A stretch of 64,000 bases of DNA, from assembly GCF_000426345.1 (NCBI RefSeq), contig NZ_AUFE01000005.1, positions 162,529 through 226,528 on the forward strand, in the 5' to 3' direction. Below are positions 9,276-22,563 of the stretch, one piece after another. Position numbers and translations under genes: made by a program. The notes below the pieces were generated by a model. That model was not told the DNA's origin. It worked only from the letters and a program-made list of their open reading frames with translations, and did not search any database. Every line of letters begins with the position of its first letter. Position 1 is the stretch's first letter. The stretch comes from Cupriavidus phytohabitans (lineage in GTDB: Bacteria > Pseudomonadota > Gammaproteobacteria > Burkholderiales > Burkholderiaceae).

Positions 9276-11096
9276 GTGATTCCGCAATCCTTTATTCAGG
9301 ACCTGCTCAACCGTGTCGACATTGTCGATGTGGTGGGCAAGTATGTGCAGTTGAAGAAGGGCGGCGCGAATTTCATGGGGCTGTGCCCTTTCCATAACGA
9401 GAAATCGCCGTCTTTCACGGTCTCGCCGACCAAGCAGTTCTACCACTGCTTCGGTTGCGGCGCGCATGGCTCGGCCATTGGTTTCCTGATGGAGTATTCG
9501 GGGCAGTCCTACCCGGAGGCGGTGCGCGAGCTGGCCCAGTCGGTCGGCATGACCGTGCCGGAAGAGCGCGACCGGCTGCCGCCGGGCCAGCGCGCCGAGC
9601 AGCAGGCCCGCTCGGTGGCGCTGTCCGACGCCATGGCCCGCGCGACCGAGTTCTACCGCCGCCAGCTGCGCACCGCGCCGCAGGCCGTCCAGTACCTGAA
9701 GGGACGCGGACTGACCGGCGAGATCGCCGCGCAGTTCGGCCTGGGTTATGCGCCAGACGACTGGCAGGGGCTGGAAGCGGTTTTCGGCGGCTATCGCGAC
9801 GACAATATCGCCGCGCCGCTGGTCGAGGCCGGCCTGCTGATCGAAAGCGACAAGCGCGACCCCGACGGCAAGCCGCGGCGCTATGACCGCTTTCGTGACC
9901 GCATCATGTTCCCCATCCGCAACACCAAGGGGGCCGTGATCGGCTTCGGCGGCCGCGTCATGGGGCAGGGCGAGCCCAAGTACCTGAACTCGCCGGAAAC
10001 CCCGTTGTTCAGCAAGGGCACGGAACTGTATGGCCTGTTCGAGGCGCGCCACGCCATCCGGGAAACCGGCTACGTATTGGTGGTCGAAGGGTATATGGAC
10101 GTGGTGGCGCTTGCCCAGCTCGGTTTTGCCAATGCCGTGGCTACCCTCGGCACGGCATGTACGCCAGTGCATGTGCAGAAGTTGCTGCGCCAGACCGACG
10201 CGGTGGTGTTCTCGTTCGATGGCGATGCCGCCGGACGCCGTGCGGCGCGAAGGGCGCTCGAAGCCTGCCTGCCGCACGTAGCCGACAACAAGACCATCCG
10301 CTTCCTCTTCCTGCCGGCCGAGCATGATCCCGACAGCTACGTGCGGGAAGAGGGCACCGAGGCCTTTGCCACGCAGGTGCGCAACGCCATGCCGCTCTCG
10401 CGCTTCCTGCTGCAGTCGGTGACCGAAGAGCTTGACTTGCGCCAGCCGGAAGGTCGCGCCCGGGCGCAGTACGAGGCCAAGCCGCTGCTGCAGGCGATGC
10501 CGGCCGGTGGCCTGCGGCTACAGATTGTGCGCGAACTTGCCGATGCCACGGGTACGACGCCTGCGGAGATTGAGGCCATCTGCGGCCTGCGCAGCGATCC
10601 GGTCCGTGTGGGCCGTTTCGAGAAGCCGCGCCCCCGGGCCAGGCGGCAGGCGCCGACCGGCCTGGAGCAGCGCGTGATCCAGTTGCTGATGTGCTATCCG
10701 GCGCTGTCGGCACGGCTCGACGAAGACGCGCGTGCCCTGCTTCTGGATGGCGAGGGCGGCATGGGCGGAGAGAGCGAAGTGCTGACGCACCTTGTGTCGA
10801 CGTGCGACGGGCTGCAGGGCGAAGTGAATTTTGCGGCATTCAGCGAGCAGCTGGCCCAGTCGCCATACGCCGAGATGTATGCGGCCGCGCGTACCGCCGT
10901 GCTGAAGGAGGAGATCGAAGAGGCGCCTGCCACGCAGGAGTTCGATGCCGCCATCACCAAGCTGCTGGCCGAGCCATTGCGGCGCGAACTCGACATGCTT
11001 CAGGCTGAAGTGGTGGCAGGGACCGCCGATGAGGCGGCCAAGCAGCGCATGCGCTGGCTGGTGGGGGAGATCCACCGGCGGCGCCAACTTGGCTGA
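9276..11096 (+). CDS. dnaG: DNA primase
   Basis: 606 residues from a GTG start at 9276 (family N-terminus IPQSFIQDLLNRVDIVDVV), with AGGACGG upstream. An in-frame start at 9231 would add 15 unconserved residues. DnaG makes RNA primers at the replication fork and binds DnaB helicase. The CHC2 zinc finger is C37-x2-H40 and C58-x2-C61 (CPFH, CFGC). The TOPRIM catalytic core has VVEGYMDVVAL and SFDGDAAGRRA. The C-terminal helicase-interaction domain is more divergent, as usual. It lies directly before rpoD. Confidence 0.95.
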   Translation: MIPQSFIQDLLNRVDIVDVVGKYVQLKKGGANFMGLCPFHNEKSPSFTVSPTKQFYHCFGCGAHGSAIGFLMEYSGQSYPEAVRELAQSVGMTVPEERDRLPPGQRAEQQARSVALSDAMARATEFYRRQLRTAPQAVQYLKGRGLTGEIAAQFGLGYAPDDWQGLEAVFGGYRDDNIAAPLVEAGLLIESDKRDPDGKPRRYDRFRDRIMFPIRNTKGAVIGFGGRVMGQGEPKYLNSPETPLFSKGTELYGLFEARHAIRETGYVLVVEGYMDVVALAQLGFANAVATLGTACTPVHVQKLLRQTDAVVFSFDGDAAGRRAARRALEACLPHVADNKTIRFLFLPAEHDPDSYVREEGTEAFATQVRNAMPLSRFLLQSVTEELDLRQPEGRARAQYEAKPLLQAMPAGGLRLQIVRELADATGTTPAEIEAICGLRSDPVRVGRFEKPRPRARRQAPTGLEQRVIQLLMCYPALSARLDEDARALLLDGEGGMGGESEVLTHLVSTCDGLQGEVNFAAFSEQLAQSPYAEMYAAARTAVLKEEIEEAPATQEFDAAITKLLAEPLRRELDMLQAEVVAGTADEAAKQRMRWLVGEIHRRRQLG

Positions 11097-11188
11097 AGCG
11101 TCGCGGCGCAACGGCTATCAACCTGGAGGCAGTGTCAGGCGTTGGATGAGTGGCTAGGCCGGCATCGCTGAGCTTAAGCCTTGATTTT

Positions 11189-11209
11189 TCAGGTGAAAAC
11201 CTCACCTGA
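11189..11209. promoter_or_regulatory. 8-base inverted repeat upstream of rpoD
   Basis: TCAGGTGA, five bases, TCACCTGA. The repeat ends 26 bases before the rpoD -10 box, so it overlaps or abuts the polymerase site. No T tract follows on the + strand, so it is not a dnaG terminator; an operator is possible. Confidence 0.4.
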
Positions 11210-11232
11210 CAGGAAGCTGGCTATCCGTGGCG

Positions 11233-11241
11233 TGCTACAAT
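11233..11241 (+). promoter_or_regulatory. Extended -10 promoter of rpoD
   Basis: TGCTACAAT (TGn plus TACAAT), 57 bases before the ATG at 11298. No good -35 hexamer, as expected for an extended -10 promoter. Confidence 0.6.
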
Positions 11242-11297
11242 AGCCGGTTTGGATTGCGAAATCTTTCTTCCCAGTTCTGGTGAAAGTGAGCGTGCCA

Positions 11298-13841
<2,544 letters not shown>

Positions 13842-13851
13842 ACGCTTCCAA

Positions 13852-13930
<79 letters not shown>

Positions 13931-13937
13931 ATGCTGA

Positions 13938-13971
13938 AAAGGGGGTTACGGTGAATGCCGTAACCCCCTTT
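13938..13971. terminator. Terminator after tRNA-Ile
   Basis: AAAGGGGGTTACGG, six-base loop, CCGTAACCCCCTTT: a 14-base perfect stem with short A and T flanks, able to work in both directions. Confidence 0.85.
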
Positions 13972-14159
13972 CTGCTTACGCCGGTGACTTCCGGAGCCCC
14001 ACATCCGGCAACGCCGCTTCGTCCTCCGGCACCGGTCCGACCACCTCTGCCTGCCGCTGACCGCGGGCAAACACTGGAACTTTAGCCATCGTAGCGATGG
14101 ACTAAGGTATTCGGATGCAATGGATTCGCAACCGTTCAACCTGACGAGGAGTCGGATCC

Positions 14160-14513
14160 ATGTCTTATATCGACGGATTCTTGCTGGCCGTGCCGCAGGC
14201 CAATCGCGAAACCTACCGCCAGGTGGCGCAGAAGGCCGCAGCGGTGTTCAAGGAGCACGGCGCGCTGAAGGTAGTGGAATGCTGGGGTGACGACGTGCCG
14301 GAAGGGAAGGTGACGTCCTTCACCATGGCGGTCAAGCGCAAGGACGATGAGGCGGTGGTGTTCTCGTGGATCGTCTGGCCGTCAAAAGAGAAGCGCGACA
14401 CCGGCATGAAGGCGGCGATGGAAGACCCGCGCCTGAAGGAAGGGATGGACCCGATGCCGTTCGATGGCCAGCGGATGATCTATGGCGGCTTCGAGGTAAT
14501 TGTCGACGAGTAA
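14160..14513 (+). CDS. DUF1428 family protein
   Basis: 117 residues, full length for the family. MSYIDGFLLAVPQANRETYR, then VVECWGDDVPEGKVTSF, FSWIVWPSKEKRDTG and the C-terminal MPFDGQRMIYGGFEVI are the DUF1428 landmarks; the fold is a dimeric alpha-beta barrel. The biochemical role is not known. GACGAGGAGTCGG precedes the ATG. Stands alone after tRNA-Ile; a short CCATCG/CGATGG repeat lies about 60 bases upstream. Confidence 0.85.
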   Translation: MSYIDGFLLAVPQANRETYRQVAQKAAAVFKEHGALKVVECWGDDVPEGKVTSFTMAVKRKDDEAVVFSWIVWPSKEKRDTGMKAAMEDPRLKEGMDPMPFDGQRMIYGGFEVIVDE

Positions 14514-14581
14514 GGCGCGTAATGAGCAGCAGCGACGAGCACCGCGCCGGCGTGGCGGCGCGGTGCCCGGGCAAGCTCAGA

Positions 14582-14692
14582 TCAGATTAGGTGAAAGACC
14601 ATTCCGAGGGCGATCGCCCCGCCTACGGTTTCCAGTGCTGCGAGGGCAAGAAGGTTCTTCAGTACGAATGCGTCTTCTTTTTTCGTCACCAT
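14582..14692 (-). CDS. Candidate 36-residue single-pass membrane protein
   Basis: The ORF starts MVTKKEDAFVLKNLL and continues into one hydrophobic helix (ALAALETVGGAIALGMVFH) ending LI. A good ribosome-binding site, GGGAGAC, lies about nine bases before the ATG. A charged N-terminus followed by one helix resembles many small membrane proteins. Nothing is recognised beyond that. It is convergent with the DUF1428 gene. Confidence 0.45.
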   Translation of the reverse strand: MVTKKEDAFVLKNLLALAALETVGGAIALGMVFHLI

Positions 14693-15098
14693 GGTCTGTC
14701 TCCCGGTCATTGGAATCGTCTTGGTGCTCCATCGACTGCGGCGATACGCCGCGTTGGCGGTGCCCTGTCAATGTGATACCAGTAGACCGCATGCGCGGCG
14801 GGACGGGAAGCTGGCGGAAACCCGCTCGGAGAAAACCCCGATACCAGGGGTGGCGGGCGCGAGTGATGATTGACAGGCTTTGCAGGCAGCCCCAGGCGCG
14901 TGCCCAAAGCCCGCATTTGGGTGATGTGCGCCGTGACCCGATCGGCCAAGATCACTGCGTGGGTAATCGGAAGGTTGCCCCGCTACCACTTGAGCCCCGC
15001 TGCCCTCCCCGGTACGCGGGGCTTTTTCATCGCGAGCCAGCCAGCCGGGTCAGGGCATTCACGCCGACGCTGCTGATGGCGCCCCTGCTAATCGCAGG
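14693..15098. other. Gene-poor region
   Basis: No ORF with credible start and codon use on either strand. It holds only the terminator-like hairpin at 14993-15027. This stretch and the broken gene after it look like decayed DNA. Confidence 0.5.
14993..15027 (+). terminator. Orphan terminator hairpin
   Basis: AGCCCCGC (14993-15000) pairs with GCGGGGCT (15016-15023), followed by TTTT. No gene on the + strand leads into it. Confidence 0.6.
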
Positions 15099-15291
15099 GG
15101 CAACGACACCTTCAAGGACTTCATGCCGATCGCCATGGCCTGCGGCCTGCGCATCGTGATGGTGGGTCACCAACCGTGCAGCAGAAGATGATGGGCACCG
15201 TCACCGCCTATTTGCCGCCGAGCAGCTGGCGGCGCGCATGAGCGGCGACTGCAAGAAGTGGGGCAAGGTAATCCGGGATAACGGCATCCGC
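15099..15291 (+). pseudogene. Remnant of a Bug/TctC-type solute-binding protein gene
   Basis: Two pieces in different frames recall the Bug family of tripartite tricarboxylate receptors. 15099-15170 reads GNDTFKDFMPIAMACGLRI, like the family's KDFTPIALV block. 15211-15291 reads FAAEQLAARMSGDCKKWG then KVIRDNGI, like the family C-terminus (WGKVIRDAGI). Most of the ~320-residue protein between and before them is missing. Internal deletion and frameshift make it non-functional. Confidence 0.55.
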
Positions 15292-15342
15292 GGCGCTGGA
15301 GGGTACCTGGATGCCGGGCTGGCGGTCCGGCGGATTCGCCTG

Positions 15343-15480
15343 TCAGGCCGCCTGTTGTGCAGGCTGGGCCGGCTGACTCGCCGGCCGCGGTGGCAAGGGC
15401 AGGGCGGCGGCCAGGCCAAGGAACTGGCTCGAAGTGCGCAGGAACTGCTGGCAGGTCTGGCGGAATTGCTCGAAGTCCAT
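15343..15480 (-). CDS. Short ORF, 45 residues, uncertain
   Basis: Reads MDFEQFRQTCQQFLRTSSQF, then a Leu/Ala stretch and a Pro/Ala/Gln-rich tail. The first half could form an amphipathic helix; the tail looks disordered. No clear ribosome-binding site and no recognised family. An upstream in-frame ATG (MDDAGGAVDK) would give about 72 residues. It lies on the opposite strand to the next gene. Confidence 0.3.
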   Translation of the reverse strand: MDFEQFRQTCQQFLRTSSQFLGLAAALPLPPRPASQPAQPAQQAA

Positions 15481-15824
15481 AATGGTCTCGGTGGTCGGAG
15501 GGTGGCGTTCGCGCGGCCGGTCGCGGCTGGCCTTGTCTACGGCGCCGCCGGCATCATCCATTGCCGATGTGACAGTTTCTTTAAAACGCCCCCGCGTAGC
15601 CGCAGCACGGTCGCGGCGCCGGCACGGCCGGGCCATGCTGGTCACTGTGCGTGCAGAAATGCTAAAATTTAAGTCTTTGATTCTCTTGGTCAAAAGCTGC
15701 ATGCCTGTGCAAGCGGCATGGCCGCGCCGGCACCTCTCCGGTGCCAGCCGAGAGCCAGGGCGAGATGAGTTCCAGACGCGTATCCGTTTGTGCCGGGTTC
15801 GCCTCCCGCCAGACACCGATACCC
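15481..15824. other. Upstream region of the rhlE-like gene
   Basis: 344 bases without a supported gene. It contains TGCTAAAAT (15660-15668), an extended -10 element 157 bases before the helicase ATG, implying a long 5' untranslated leader. Confidence 0.45.
15660..15668 (+). promoter_or_regulatory. Extended -10 element for the rhlE-like helicase
   Basis: TGCTAAAAT in the upstream region; no clear -35 hexamer. Confidence 0.4.
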
Positions 15825-17321
<1,497 letters not shown>

Positions 17322-17351
17322 TCGGGCGATCCTGCTGAGGCGGCCTGCAGC

Positions 17352-18257
17352 TCAGGCCGCCGCCATCCGCTGGCGCCAGTTCTCCGTGGCGCGCGCCAGC
17401 CAGTCCCGCACATTCCCTTCGTTGTTCGCCAGTCCCAGGTGCCTGCCTGCCTGGCGCAGCGCCTCCAGCGGCGCGCTGGTGTCGATCGCCTGCGCGCCGC
17501 TCTGCTTGCTCAGCTTTTCCCCGATCTCGTTGACCACCACCGGCACATGCAGGTAGCTCGGCGTGGGCAGGCCCAGCAGGTGCTGCAGGTGGATCTGCCG
17601 TGGCGTCGAGTCGAGCAGGTCGGCGCCGCGCACGATATGCGTGATGCCCTGCAGGCCATCGTCCACCACCACCGCCAGCTGGTAGGCCCATAGCCCGTCG
17701 GCGCGGCGCAGCACGAAGTCGCCCAGTTCGGTTTCGAGGTCCTGGCACTGGCGCCCCTGCCAGCGGTCGTCGAAGCAGATCGTCGCGGCCGGGCCATCCG
17801 GCACGCGCACGCGCCAGGCGCGCGGCAGCTTGCCGTTCAGGCCGTGCCGGCAAGTGCCGGGGTAGCCAAGCGTCTGGTGCCGCTCCCGCACGTGCACCAG
17901 CGAATCGGCGATTTCCTTGCGCGAGCAGCCGCAGGGGTAGAGCTGTCCGGCGGCGTCGAGCTGGCGCAGTGCCTCGGCGTAGTGCACCTCGCGCCGGCTT
18001 TGCCACACCGGCGGCTCGTCCGGCATCATGCCCAGGCGCTCCAGCGTCCGCAGGATGTCGTCGTCGGCACCACGCACGCAGCGCGGCATGTCGATGTCCT
18101 CGATGCGCACCAGCCACTGGCCGCCATGCGCGCGCGCATCCAGCCAGCTGGCCAGCGCGGTGACCAGCGAGCCCATATGCAGCGGGCCGGTCGGCGAGGG
18201 GGCAAAGCGGCCGCGGTAGCCGCCCGCCGAGGCAAACTTTGCAGCCGTCACTGCCAT
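17352..18257 (-). CDS. gluQ: Glutamyl-Q tRNA(Asp) synthetase
   Basis: 301 residues. A GluRS paralogue lacking the anticodon-binding domain; it attaches glutamate to queuosine in the anticodon of tRNA-Asp. The HIGH-like motif sits in [13 protein letters not shown] (residues 18-30) and the KMSKS equivalent is EKLSKQSG. Zinc ligands are in YPCGCSRKE and YPGTCRHG. The ATG at 18257 ([18 protein letters not shown]) fits the short N-terminus of the family. It lies ten bases downstream of the LysR gene stop, so they may be co-transcribed. Confidence 0.93.
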   Translation of the reverse strand: MAVTAAKFASAGGYRGRFAPSPTGPLHMGSLVTALASWLDARAHGGQWLVRIEDIDMPRCVRGADDDILRTLERLGMMPDEPPVWQSRREVHYAEALRQLDAAGQLYPCGCSRKEIADSLVHVRERHQTLGYPGTCRHGLNGKLPRAWRVRVPDGPAATICFDDRWQGRQCQDLETELGDFVLRRADGLWAYQLAVVVDDGLQGITHIVRGADLLDSTPRQIHLQHLLGLPTPSYLHVPVVVNEIGEKLSKQSGAQAIDTSAPLEALRQAGRHLGLANNEGNVRDWLARATENWRQRMAAA

Positions 18258-18267
18258 GCGGACACCC

Positions 18268-19188
18268 TCAGCCGGCAAGTTCGGATTGCAGCAGCAGCGC
18301 CTGCGCCAGGCGTGGGTCTTCCAGCTTGCCGGCCCACCATTGCAGCGCCTTGCCGCGGTTGCTGGTGCGCCAGGCCACCTTGAAATTGCCCGGGGCGCGC
18401 ACCTCGACTGTCTCGCGCACCTGCAGCACGCCGCTTTCGATATGCGGCTGCGCCATCGGCGCCGGCAGCCAGCCGCAGCCGAGCCCGCGGATCTGCGCTT
18501 CCATCTTGTCGCGCATGGTCGGGACCACCAGCACGTCCTGCCCGGCCAGCACGCCATGGGTGCGCGCCGGCAGGTTGCGCGAGGTGTCGCCCACCGCGAC
18601 GATACGGTGTTTGGCGATCTGGATGGTAGTGAGCGGGCCTTCCTCGGTGGCCAGCGGATGGTGCGCCGCCACCGCGAACACGAACGGCACCGTGCCCAGC
18701 GGCCGGATCTGGAAGCCCTGCGTGCTCGGCGCATCGTAGGCGCCGCCGATCACGAGGTCGGCACGGTTGCTGACCAGCGCGTCCCAGGCACCGCCCAGCA
18801 CTTCCTTGGCAAAGCGCAGCCGCGTCGCGGTGTTCTCGGCATAGAAATCGTGGATTACCGGCAGCAGCGCGCGGAAATTGATCAGGTCGTCCACCACGAT
18901 GGTCAGCGTGGCTTCCCAGCCGGTGGCCAGCCGCTTGACGCGGCGCGCGAGGTCGTCGGCGGCGTGCAGCAGGTGGCGGCCCTCATCGAGCAGTGCGCGT
19001 CCGGCCGGGGTCAGCTCGGCGCGGTGGCGGCGCCGGTCGAACAGCAGCACGTCCAGGTCTTCTTCCAGCTTGCGCACCACGTAGGTCAGCGCGGAGGGCA
19101 CCTTGCCCATCTCGTGGGCGGCGGCGGCGAAGCTGCCCTTGCGCTCGATGGCGTCCAGGACTTCGAGGGATTCAAGTGAGAGTGGCAT
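18268..19188 (-). CDS. LysR-family transcriptional regulator
   Basis: 306 residues. The N-terminal winged helix-turn-helix is clear ([20 protein letters not shown], then [20 protein letters not shown]). A LysR substrate-binding domain follows (about 90-300). The ATG at 19188 ([10 protein letters not shown]) is preferred to the codon at 19335, which would lie inside the intergenic region. It is divergent from a pirin gene 161 bases away; this LysR-pirin pairing is common in Burkholderiales, and the regulator probably controls the pirin gene. The effector is unknown. Confidence 0.93.
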   Translation of the reverse strand: MPLSLESLEVLDAIERKGSFAAAAHEMGKVPSALTYVVRKLEEDLDVLLFDRRRHRAELTPAGRALLDEGRHLLHAADDLARRVKRLATGWEATLTIVVDDLINFRALLPVIHDFYAENTATRLRFAKEVLGGAWDALVSNRADLVIGGAYDAPSTQGFQIRPLGTVPFVFAVAAHHPLATEEGPLTTIQIAKHRIVAVGDTSRNLPARTHGVLAGQDVLVVPTMRDKMEAQIRGLGCGWLPAPMAQPHIESGVLQVRETVEVRAPGNFKVAWRTSNRGKALQWWAGKLEDPRLAQALLLQSELAG

Positions 19189-19349
19189 ATTCAGAAAAAC
19201 TGAATGAGTGCTTCTAAGGTGATCCCCGTAAATATACGCGTCGGGGCCTAAACTTCCTAGCATCAACAACGCAATACATGCCGCCAAACGGTTGCAAGCG
19301 GTTCGGATGCCGGTGGCGACACGAAAACAGGCCAAGGAGGGCCATCAAA

Positions 19350-20048
19350 ATGATTGAAATCAGAAAGTCTGCAGAGCGCGGTTATGCGGATCACGGCTGG
19401 CTGAAGTCCTATCATTCGTTCTCGTTTGCCGACTACTACGATCCGCAGCATGTGCAGTTCGGGCCGCTGCGCGTGATCAACGAGGACCGCGTCGCGCCGG
19501 GCATGGGCTTTGGCACGCACGGCCACCGCGACATGGAGATCATCAGCTACGTGCTCGAAGGCGAGCTGGCGCACAAGGACAGCATGGGCAACGGCAGCGT
19601 GATCCGCCCGGGCGACGTGCAGCGCATGAGCGCCGGCACCGGCGTGCGTCACTCCGAGTACAACCATGCGGCGCACGATACGACCCACTTCCTGCAGATC
19701 TGGATCATGCCGGCGCAGAATGGCATCGAGCCAGGCTACGAGGAAAAGCACTTCGAGGCGGCCGACAAGCGCGGCAAGCTGCGCCTGGTCGCCAGCCAGG
19801 ACGGCGCCGACGGTTCGGTGGTGGTGCACCAGGACGTGCGCCTGTACGCCGGGCTGTTCGACGGCGAGGAGGCGGCCACGCTGGCCCTCGCTCCGGGCCG
19901 CCGCGCCTATGTCCATGTGGCGCGCGGCCGCGTGCTGGTCAACGGCACGGCGCTGGAAGCGGGCGATGCGGCCAGGCTGGAGTCGGTCGGCGAGATCGCG
20001 CTGTCCGGCGGCGACAAGGCCGAGGTGCTGGTGTTCGATTTGCCCTGA
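19350..20048 (+). CDS. Pirin family protein
   Basis: 232 residues, matching YhhW-type pirins. Two cupin domains; the N-terminal metal site has GFGTHGHRDMEIISYVLEGE with the His-x-His-x4-Glu pattern, and the later MSAGTGVRHSEYN supplies another ligand. Some bacterial pirins have quercetinase activity, others act through protein contacts; the function here is open. A strong AAGGAGG lies nine bases before the ATG at 19350. Divergent from the LysR gene. A terminator follows. Confidence 0.93.
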   Translation: MIEIRKSAERGYADHGWLKSYHSFSFADYYDPQHVQFGPLRVINEDRVAPGMGFGTHGHRDMEIISYVLEGELAHKDSMGNGSVIRPGDVQRMSAGTGVRHSEYNHAAHDTTHFLQIWIMPAQNGIEPGYEEKHFEAADKRGKLRLVASQDGADGSVVVHQDVRLYAGLFDGEEAATLALAPGRRAYVHVARGRVLVNGTALEAGDAARLESVGEIALSGGDKAEVLVFDLP

Positions 20049-20084
20049 TCCCCCGCCACGCGCAGTTTCGATCGAAGAAGTCCT

Positions 20085-20115
20085 GCCCGCCCACCGGCGG
20101 GCTTTTGCTTTTTGT
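20085..20115 (+). terminator. Terminator after pirin gene
   Basis: GCCCGCC (20085-20091), four-base loop, GGCGGGC (20096-20102), then a T-rich tail. Confidence 0.85.
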
Positions 20116-20221
20116 ATCGCAATGGGTAGAGTCAGGTATCGCTGTGCTATCTTCTCGCTATGCATTGCGCCTGTACCGGCACATCGGGTGGGGCGCGCCC
20201 CCTTGGAACACCCGTACCAAG

Positions 20222-21214
20222 ATGACCTTTGTTTCTATTCTCCTGGCGCTGATCGCCGAGCAGTTCCGCGCCCTGGGCCGCAACAACCCGATCCACGAGA
20301 TCGTGCGCGCGCTGGGCGACCGCGCCGAGCATGCTTTCGACACCGGCCGCCCCCGCGATGCCGCGCTGGCCTGGTTCACCGTAGTGCTGCCGCTGACGCT
20401 GGCGGTGGTCGTGGTGCATTACCTGCTGGCTTCGATCAGCGTGGCGCTGACCCTCGCCTGGAACGTGCTGGTGCTGTACATGACGCTGGGCTTCCGCCAG
20501 TTCAGCCACTACTTCACCGACATCCACGAGGCGCTGAACCGCGACGACGTCCACACAGCGCGCACGCTGCTGCATGAGTGGACCGGCCTCGACACGGTCG
20601 AGATGCCGGTCACCGAAATCGTGCGGCACACGCTCGAAGCAGCGATCATCGCCGTGCACCGGCATGTGTTCGGCGTGTTCTTCTGGTTCCTGGTGCCGGT
20701 CGGGCCCGGCGGCGTGGTGCTGTACCGCGTCGCGGAATACCTCGGGCGCCACTGGAACGAGCCGTCGACCGAGCGCAGCCCCGCGCTGGGCCGTTTCGCC
20801 GCGCACGCGTTCTACCTGCTCGACTGGATCCCCTCGCGCCTCACCGCGATCGGCTTTGCCATCGTCGGCAATTTCGAGGATGCGGTGTACGCGTGGCGCA
20901 ATCATGCGCGCAAGTGGAACGACGCGGTCAACGGCATCCTGCTCGCCAGCGGCGGCGGGGCGCTGGGCGTGCGCCTGGGCACGCCACTGGCCGAGGATGA
21001 CTCCACCGTGGTGCTGCGTGCCAGCGTGGTCGGCCCGGCGGTGGACTATGCGCCCGGCATGGAAGAGGACAACGGTCCTGAGCCGTCGGCGCCGGAATTC
21101 GGCGCCGAGCCTGGCGTGCGCACGCTGCAGTCGGCAGTCGGGCTGGTATGGCGTGCGGTGGTGCTGTGGATGTTGCTGCTCGCCATGGTGTCGCTGGCGC
21201 TGTGGGTGGGCTGA
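20222..21214 (+). CDS. CobD/CbiB family membrane protein
   Basis: 330 residues. Related to CobD/CbiB, the adenosylcobinamide-phosphate synthase membrane proteins. Recognisable parts are MTFVSILLALIAEQFRAL, HYFTDIHEALNRDD (in place of the family's ALx2GDxxxAR block) and the stretch from FGVFFWFLVPVGPGGVVLYR. Several transmembrane helices occur in the N-terminal half (about 55-90), the middle (about 145-165) and at the C-terminus. Beta-proteobacteria often carry such a CobD-like copy away from cobalamin genes, and no cobalamin gene is near, so a role in B12 synthesis is uncertain. The ATG at 20222 follows a weak site. Confidence 0.8.
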   Translation: MTFVSILLALIAEQFRALGRNNPIHEIVRALGDRAEHAFDTGRPRDAALAWFTVVLPLTLAVVVVHYLLASISVALTLAWNVLVLYMTLGFRQFSHYFTDIHEALNRDDVHTARTLLHEWTGLDTVEMPVTEIVRHTLEAAIIAVHRHVFGVFFWFLVPVGPGGVVLYRVAEYLGRHWNEPSTERSPALGRFAAHAFYLLDWIPSRLTAIGFAIVGNFEDAVYAWRNHARKWNDAVNGILLASGGGALGVRLGTPLAEDDSTVVLRASVVGPAVDYAPGMEEDNGPEPSAPEFGAEPGVRTLQSAVGLVWRAVVLWMLLLAMVSLALWVG

Positions 21215-21244
21215 TACGGGCGTAGGTGAAAGCGGCCGCCGGCG

Positions 21245-21550
21245 CTAGTCGCGTGCCGCACCGCAGCGCCAGCAGGCGCCAAATTGTGCCTCATGCCATT
21301 CGTGGCAGTGGCGGCATTGCCAGCTTGGCCCCGGCACCGGGTTCGCCGCGGCATTGAGCGCCGCCCACGCCTGCGCCTCCGTCTCGTCATCGACCAGCCA
21401 GACCTGCGGCGCGCTTTCCCGGAACGGGATCTCGCCGGTGGCCCCGCCCAGCCAGGTGTTGCGCAGTTCCGCCCGGATGCCGGCAGCCTGCAGGACGTTC
21501 TTGCAATGGGCGGCGTGGACCAGCGAGGTGGCGTACAGCAGCAGTTTCAT
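21245..21550 (-). CDS. DUF2007 domain protein with C-terminal zinc ribbon
   Basis: 101 residues. The N-terminal ~70 residues match the DUF2007 signal-transducing (PII-like) fold: LLYATSLVHAAHCKNVLQAA, then IPFRESAPQVWLVDD. The C-terminus has two Cys pairs, CRHCHEWHEAQFGACWRCG, that should bind one zinc. The exact role is unknown. It lies 32 bases after rsgA in the same direction, so M48 peptidase, rsgA and this gene may form one operon. Confidence 0.82.
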   Translation of the reverse strand: MKLLLYATSLVHAAHCKNVLQAAGIRAELRNTWLGGATGEIPFRESAPQVWLVDDETEAQAWAALNAAANPVPGPSWQCRHCHEWHEAQFGACWRCGAARD

Positions 21551-21582
21551 GGCAGCTCACCGGTTACCCAGGTGCGCTTACC

Positions 21583-22563
21583 TTACCACGGCTTCTGCTG
21601 GCTGGACTCGTGCAGCAGCTGCGCGTAGAGCTGGTGGCGGCGCTCGGCGATCGCGCCGGAGGCCACCGCCGCCAGCACGCCGCAGCCTGGTTCGTTGGTG
21701 TGGTGGCAGTTGTAGAAGCGGCACTCCGTCAGCCGCGGCCGGAACTCCGGGAAGGCGCGTTCCAGCATGCCTTCGCTGAGGTGGTACAGGCCGAATTCCT
21801 GGAAGCCGGGCGAGTCGATCAGCGCACCCTGGCGTCCGTCGACCGTGCCCCAGTCCGCCGGCAGGTGGTACAGCCGCGTGAAGGTGGTGGTGTGCTTGCC
21901 GGAATCGAGCTTGGCCGAGATCTCGCGCGTCTGCGCGTCGACGCCCGGGATCAGCAGGTTGAGCAGCGACGACTTGCCCATGCCAGACTGGCCGATCAGG
22001 ATGCTGGACAGCCCGGCCAGCCGCGGCTGCAGCGCCCCCAGCGCCTGGTCGGGATCGGCGCGCACCGACAGCTCCAGCGTGTCGTAGCCAAGCTCGCGGT
22101 ACAGCGCCAGGCGCCGCCGCGCCTCCTCCAGGCGTTCCGGCAGGTCGGTCTTGTTGAGCACGATCAGCGGCCGGATCTCCAGTGCCTCGGCCGATACCAG
22201 CGCGCGCCCAAGCAGGTCTTCGGAGAAGCCCGGCTCGGTCGCCAGCACGATGATGACCTGGTCGATATTGGCCGCCAGCAGCTTGGACTTGAACTGGTCC
22301 GAGCGATGCAGCAGGTTCTTGCGCGCCTGCACCCTGGTGATCACGCACTGGTCGGCCGCGGCGAGCTCGACGCTGACATGGTCGCCCACGGCGCTGTCGC
22401 TCTTCTTGCCGCGCGGGAAGGCATGCATGCGCGTGCCGTCGGCCAGCTCGACGACGTAGTGGCGGCCGTGCGCGGCGATGATCAGTGCGGGCTCGGCGCT
22501 TTTGCCTGCATTCGTGCCGGCATTGGCGCTGCCGGCGCCGCGGTGTCGGGAGGTGCGGCTCAT
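21583..22563 (-). CDS. rsgA: Ribosome small subunit-dependent GTPase A
   Basis: 326 residues. RsgA is a late 30S assembly checkpoint GTPase. It is a circularly permuted GTPase: G4 NKTD (137-140) comes before the P-loop GQSGMGKSS (191-199) and G3 DSPG (250-253). An OB fold is N-terminal (about 25-85). The C-terminal zinc knuckle has C281, C286, H288 and C294. The start overlaps the stop of the upstream M48 peptidase gene by four bases, showing translational coupling. Confidence 0.95.
   Translation of the reverse strand: MSRTSRHRGAGSANAGTNAGKSAEPALIIAAHGRHYVVELADGTRMHAFPRGKKSDSAVGDHVSVELAAADQCVITRVQARKNLLHRSDQFKSKLLAANIDQVIIVLATEPGFSEDLLGRALVSAEALEIRPLIVLNKTDLPERLEEARRRLALYRELGYDTLELSVRADPDQALGALQPRLAGLSSILIGQSGMGKSSLLNLLIPGVDAQTREISAKLDSGKHTTTFTRLYHLPADWGTVDGRQGALIDSPGFQEFGLYHLSEGMLERAFPEFRPRLTECRFYNCHHTNEPGCGVLAAVASGAIAERRHQLYAQLLHESSQQKPW

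Noticed and set aside
20222..21214. True cobalamin-pathway CobD
   Set aside because: No other cobalamin gene is near and conserved blocks are only partly kept, so only the family name is given.
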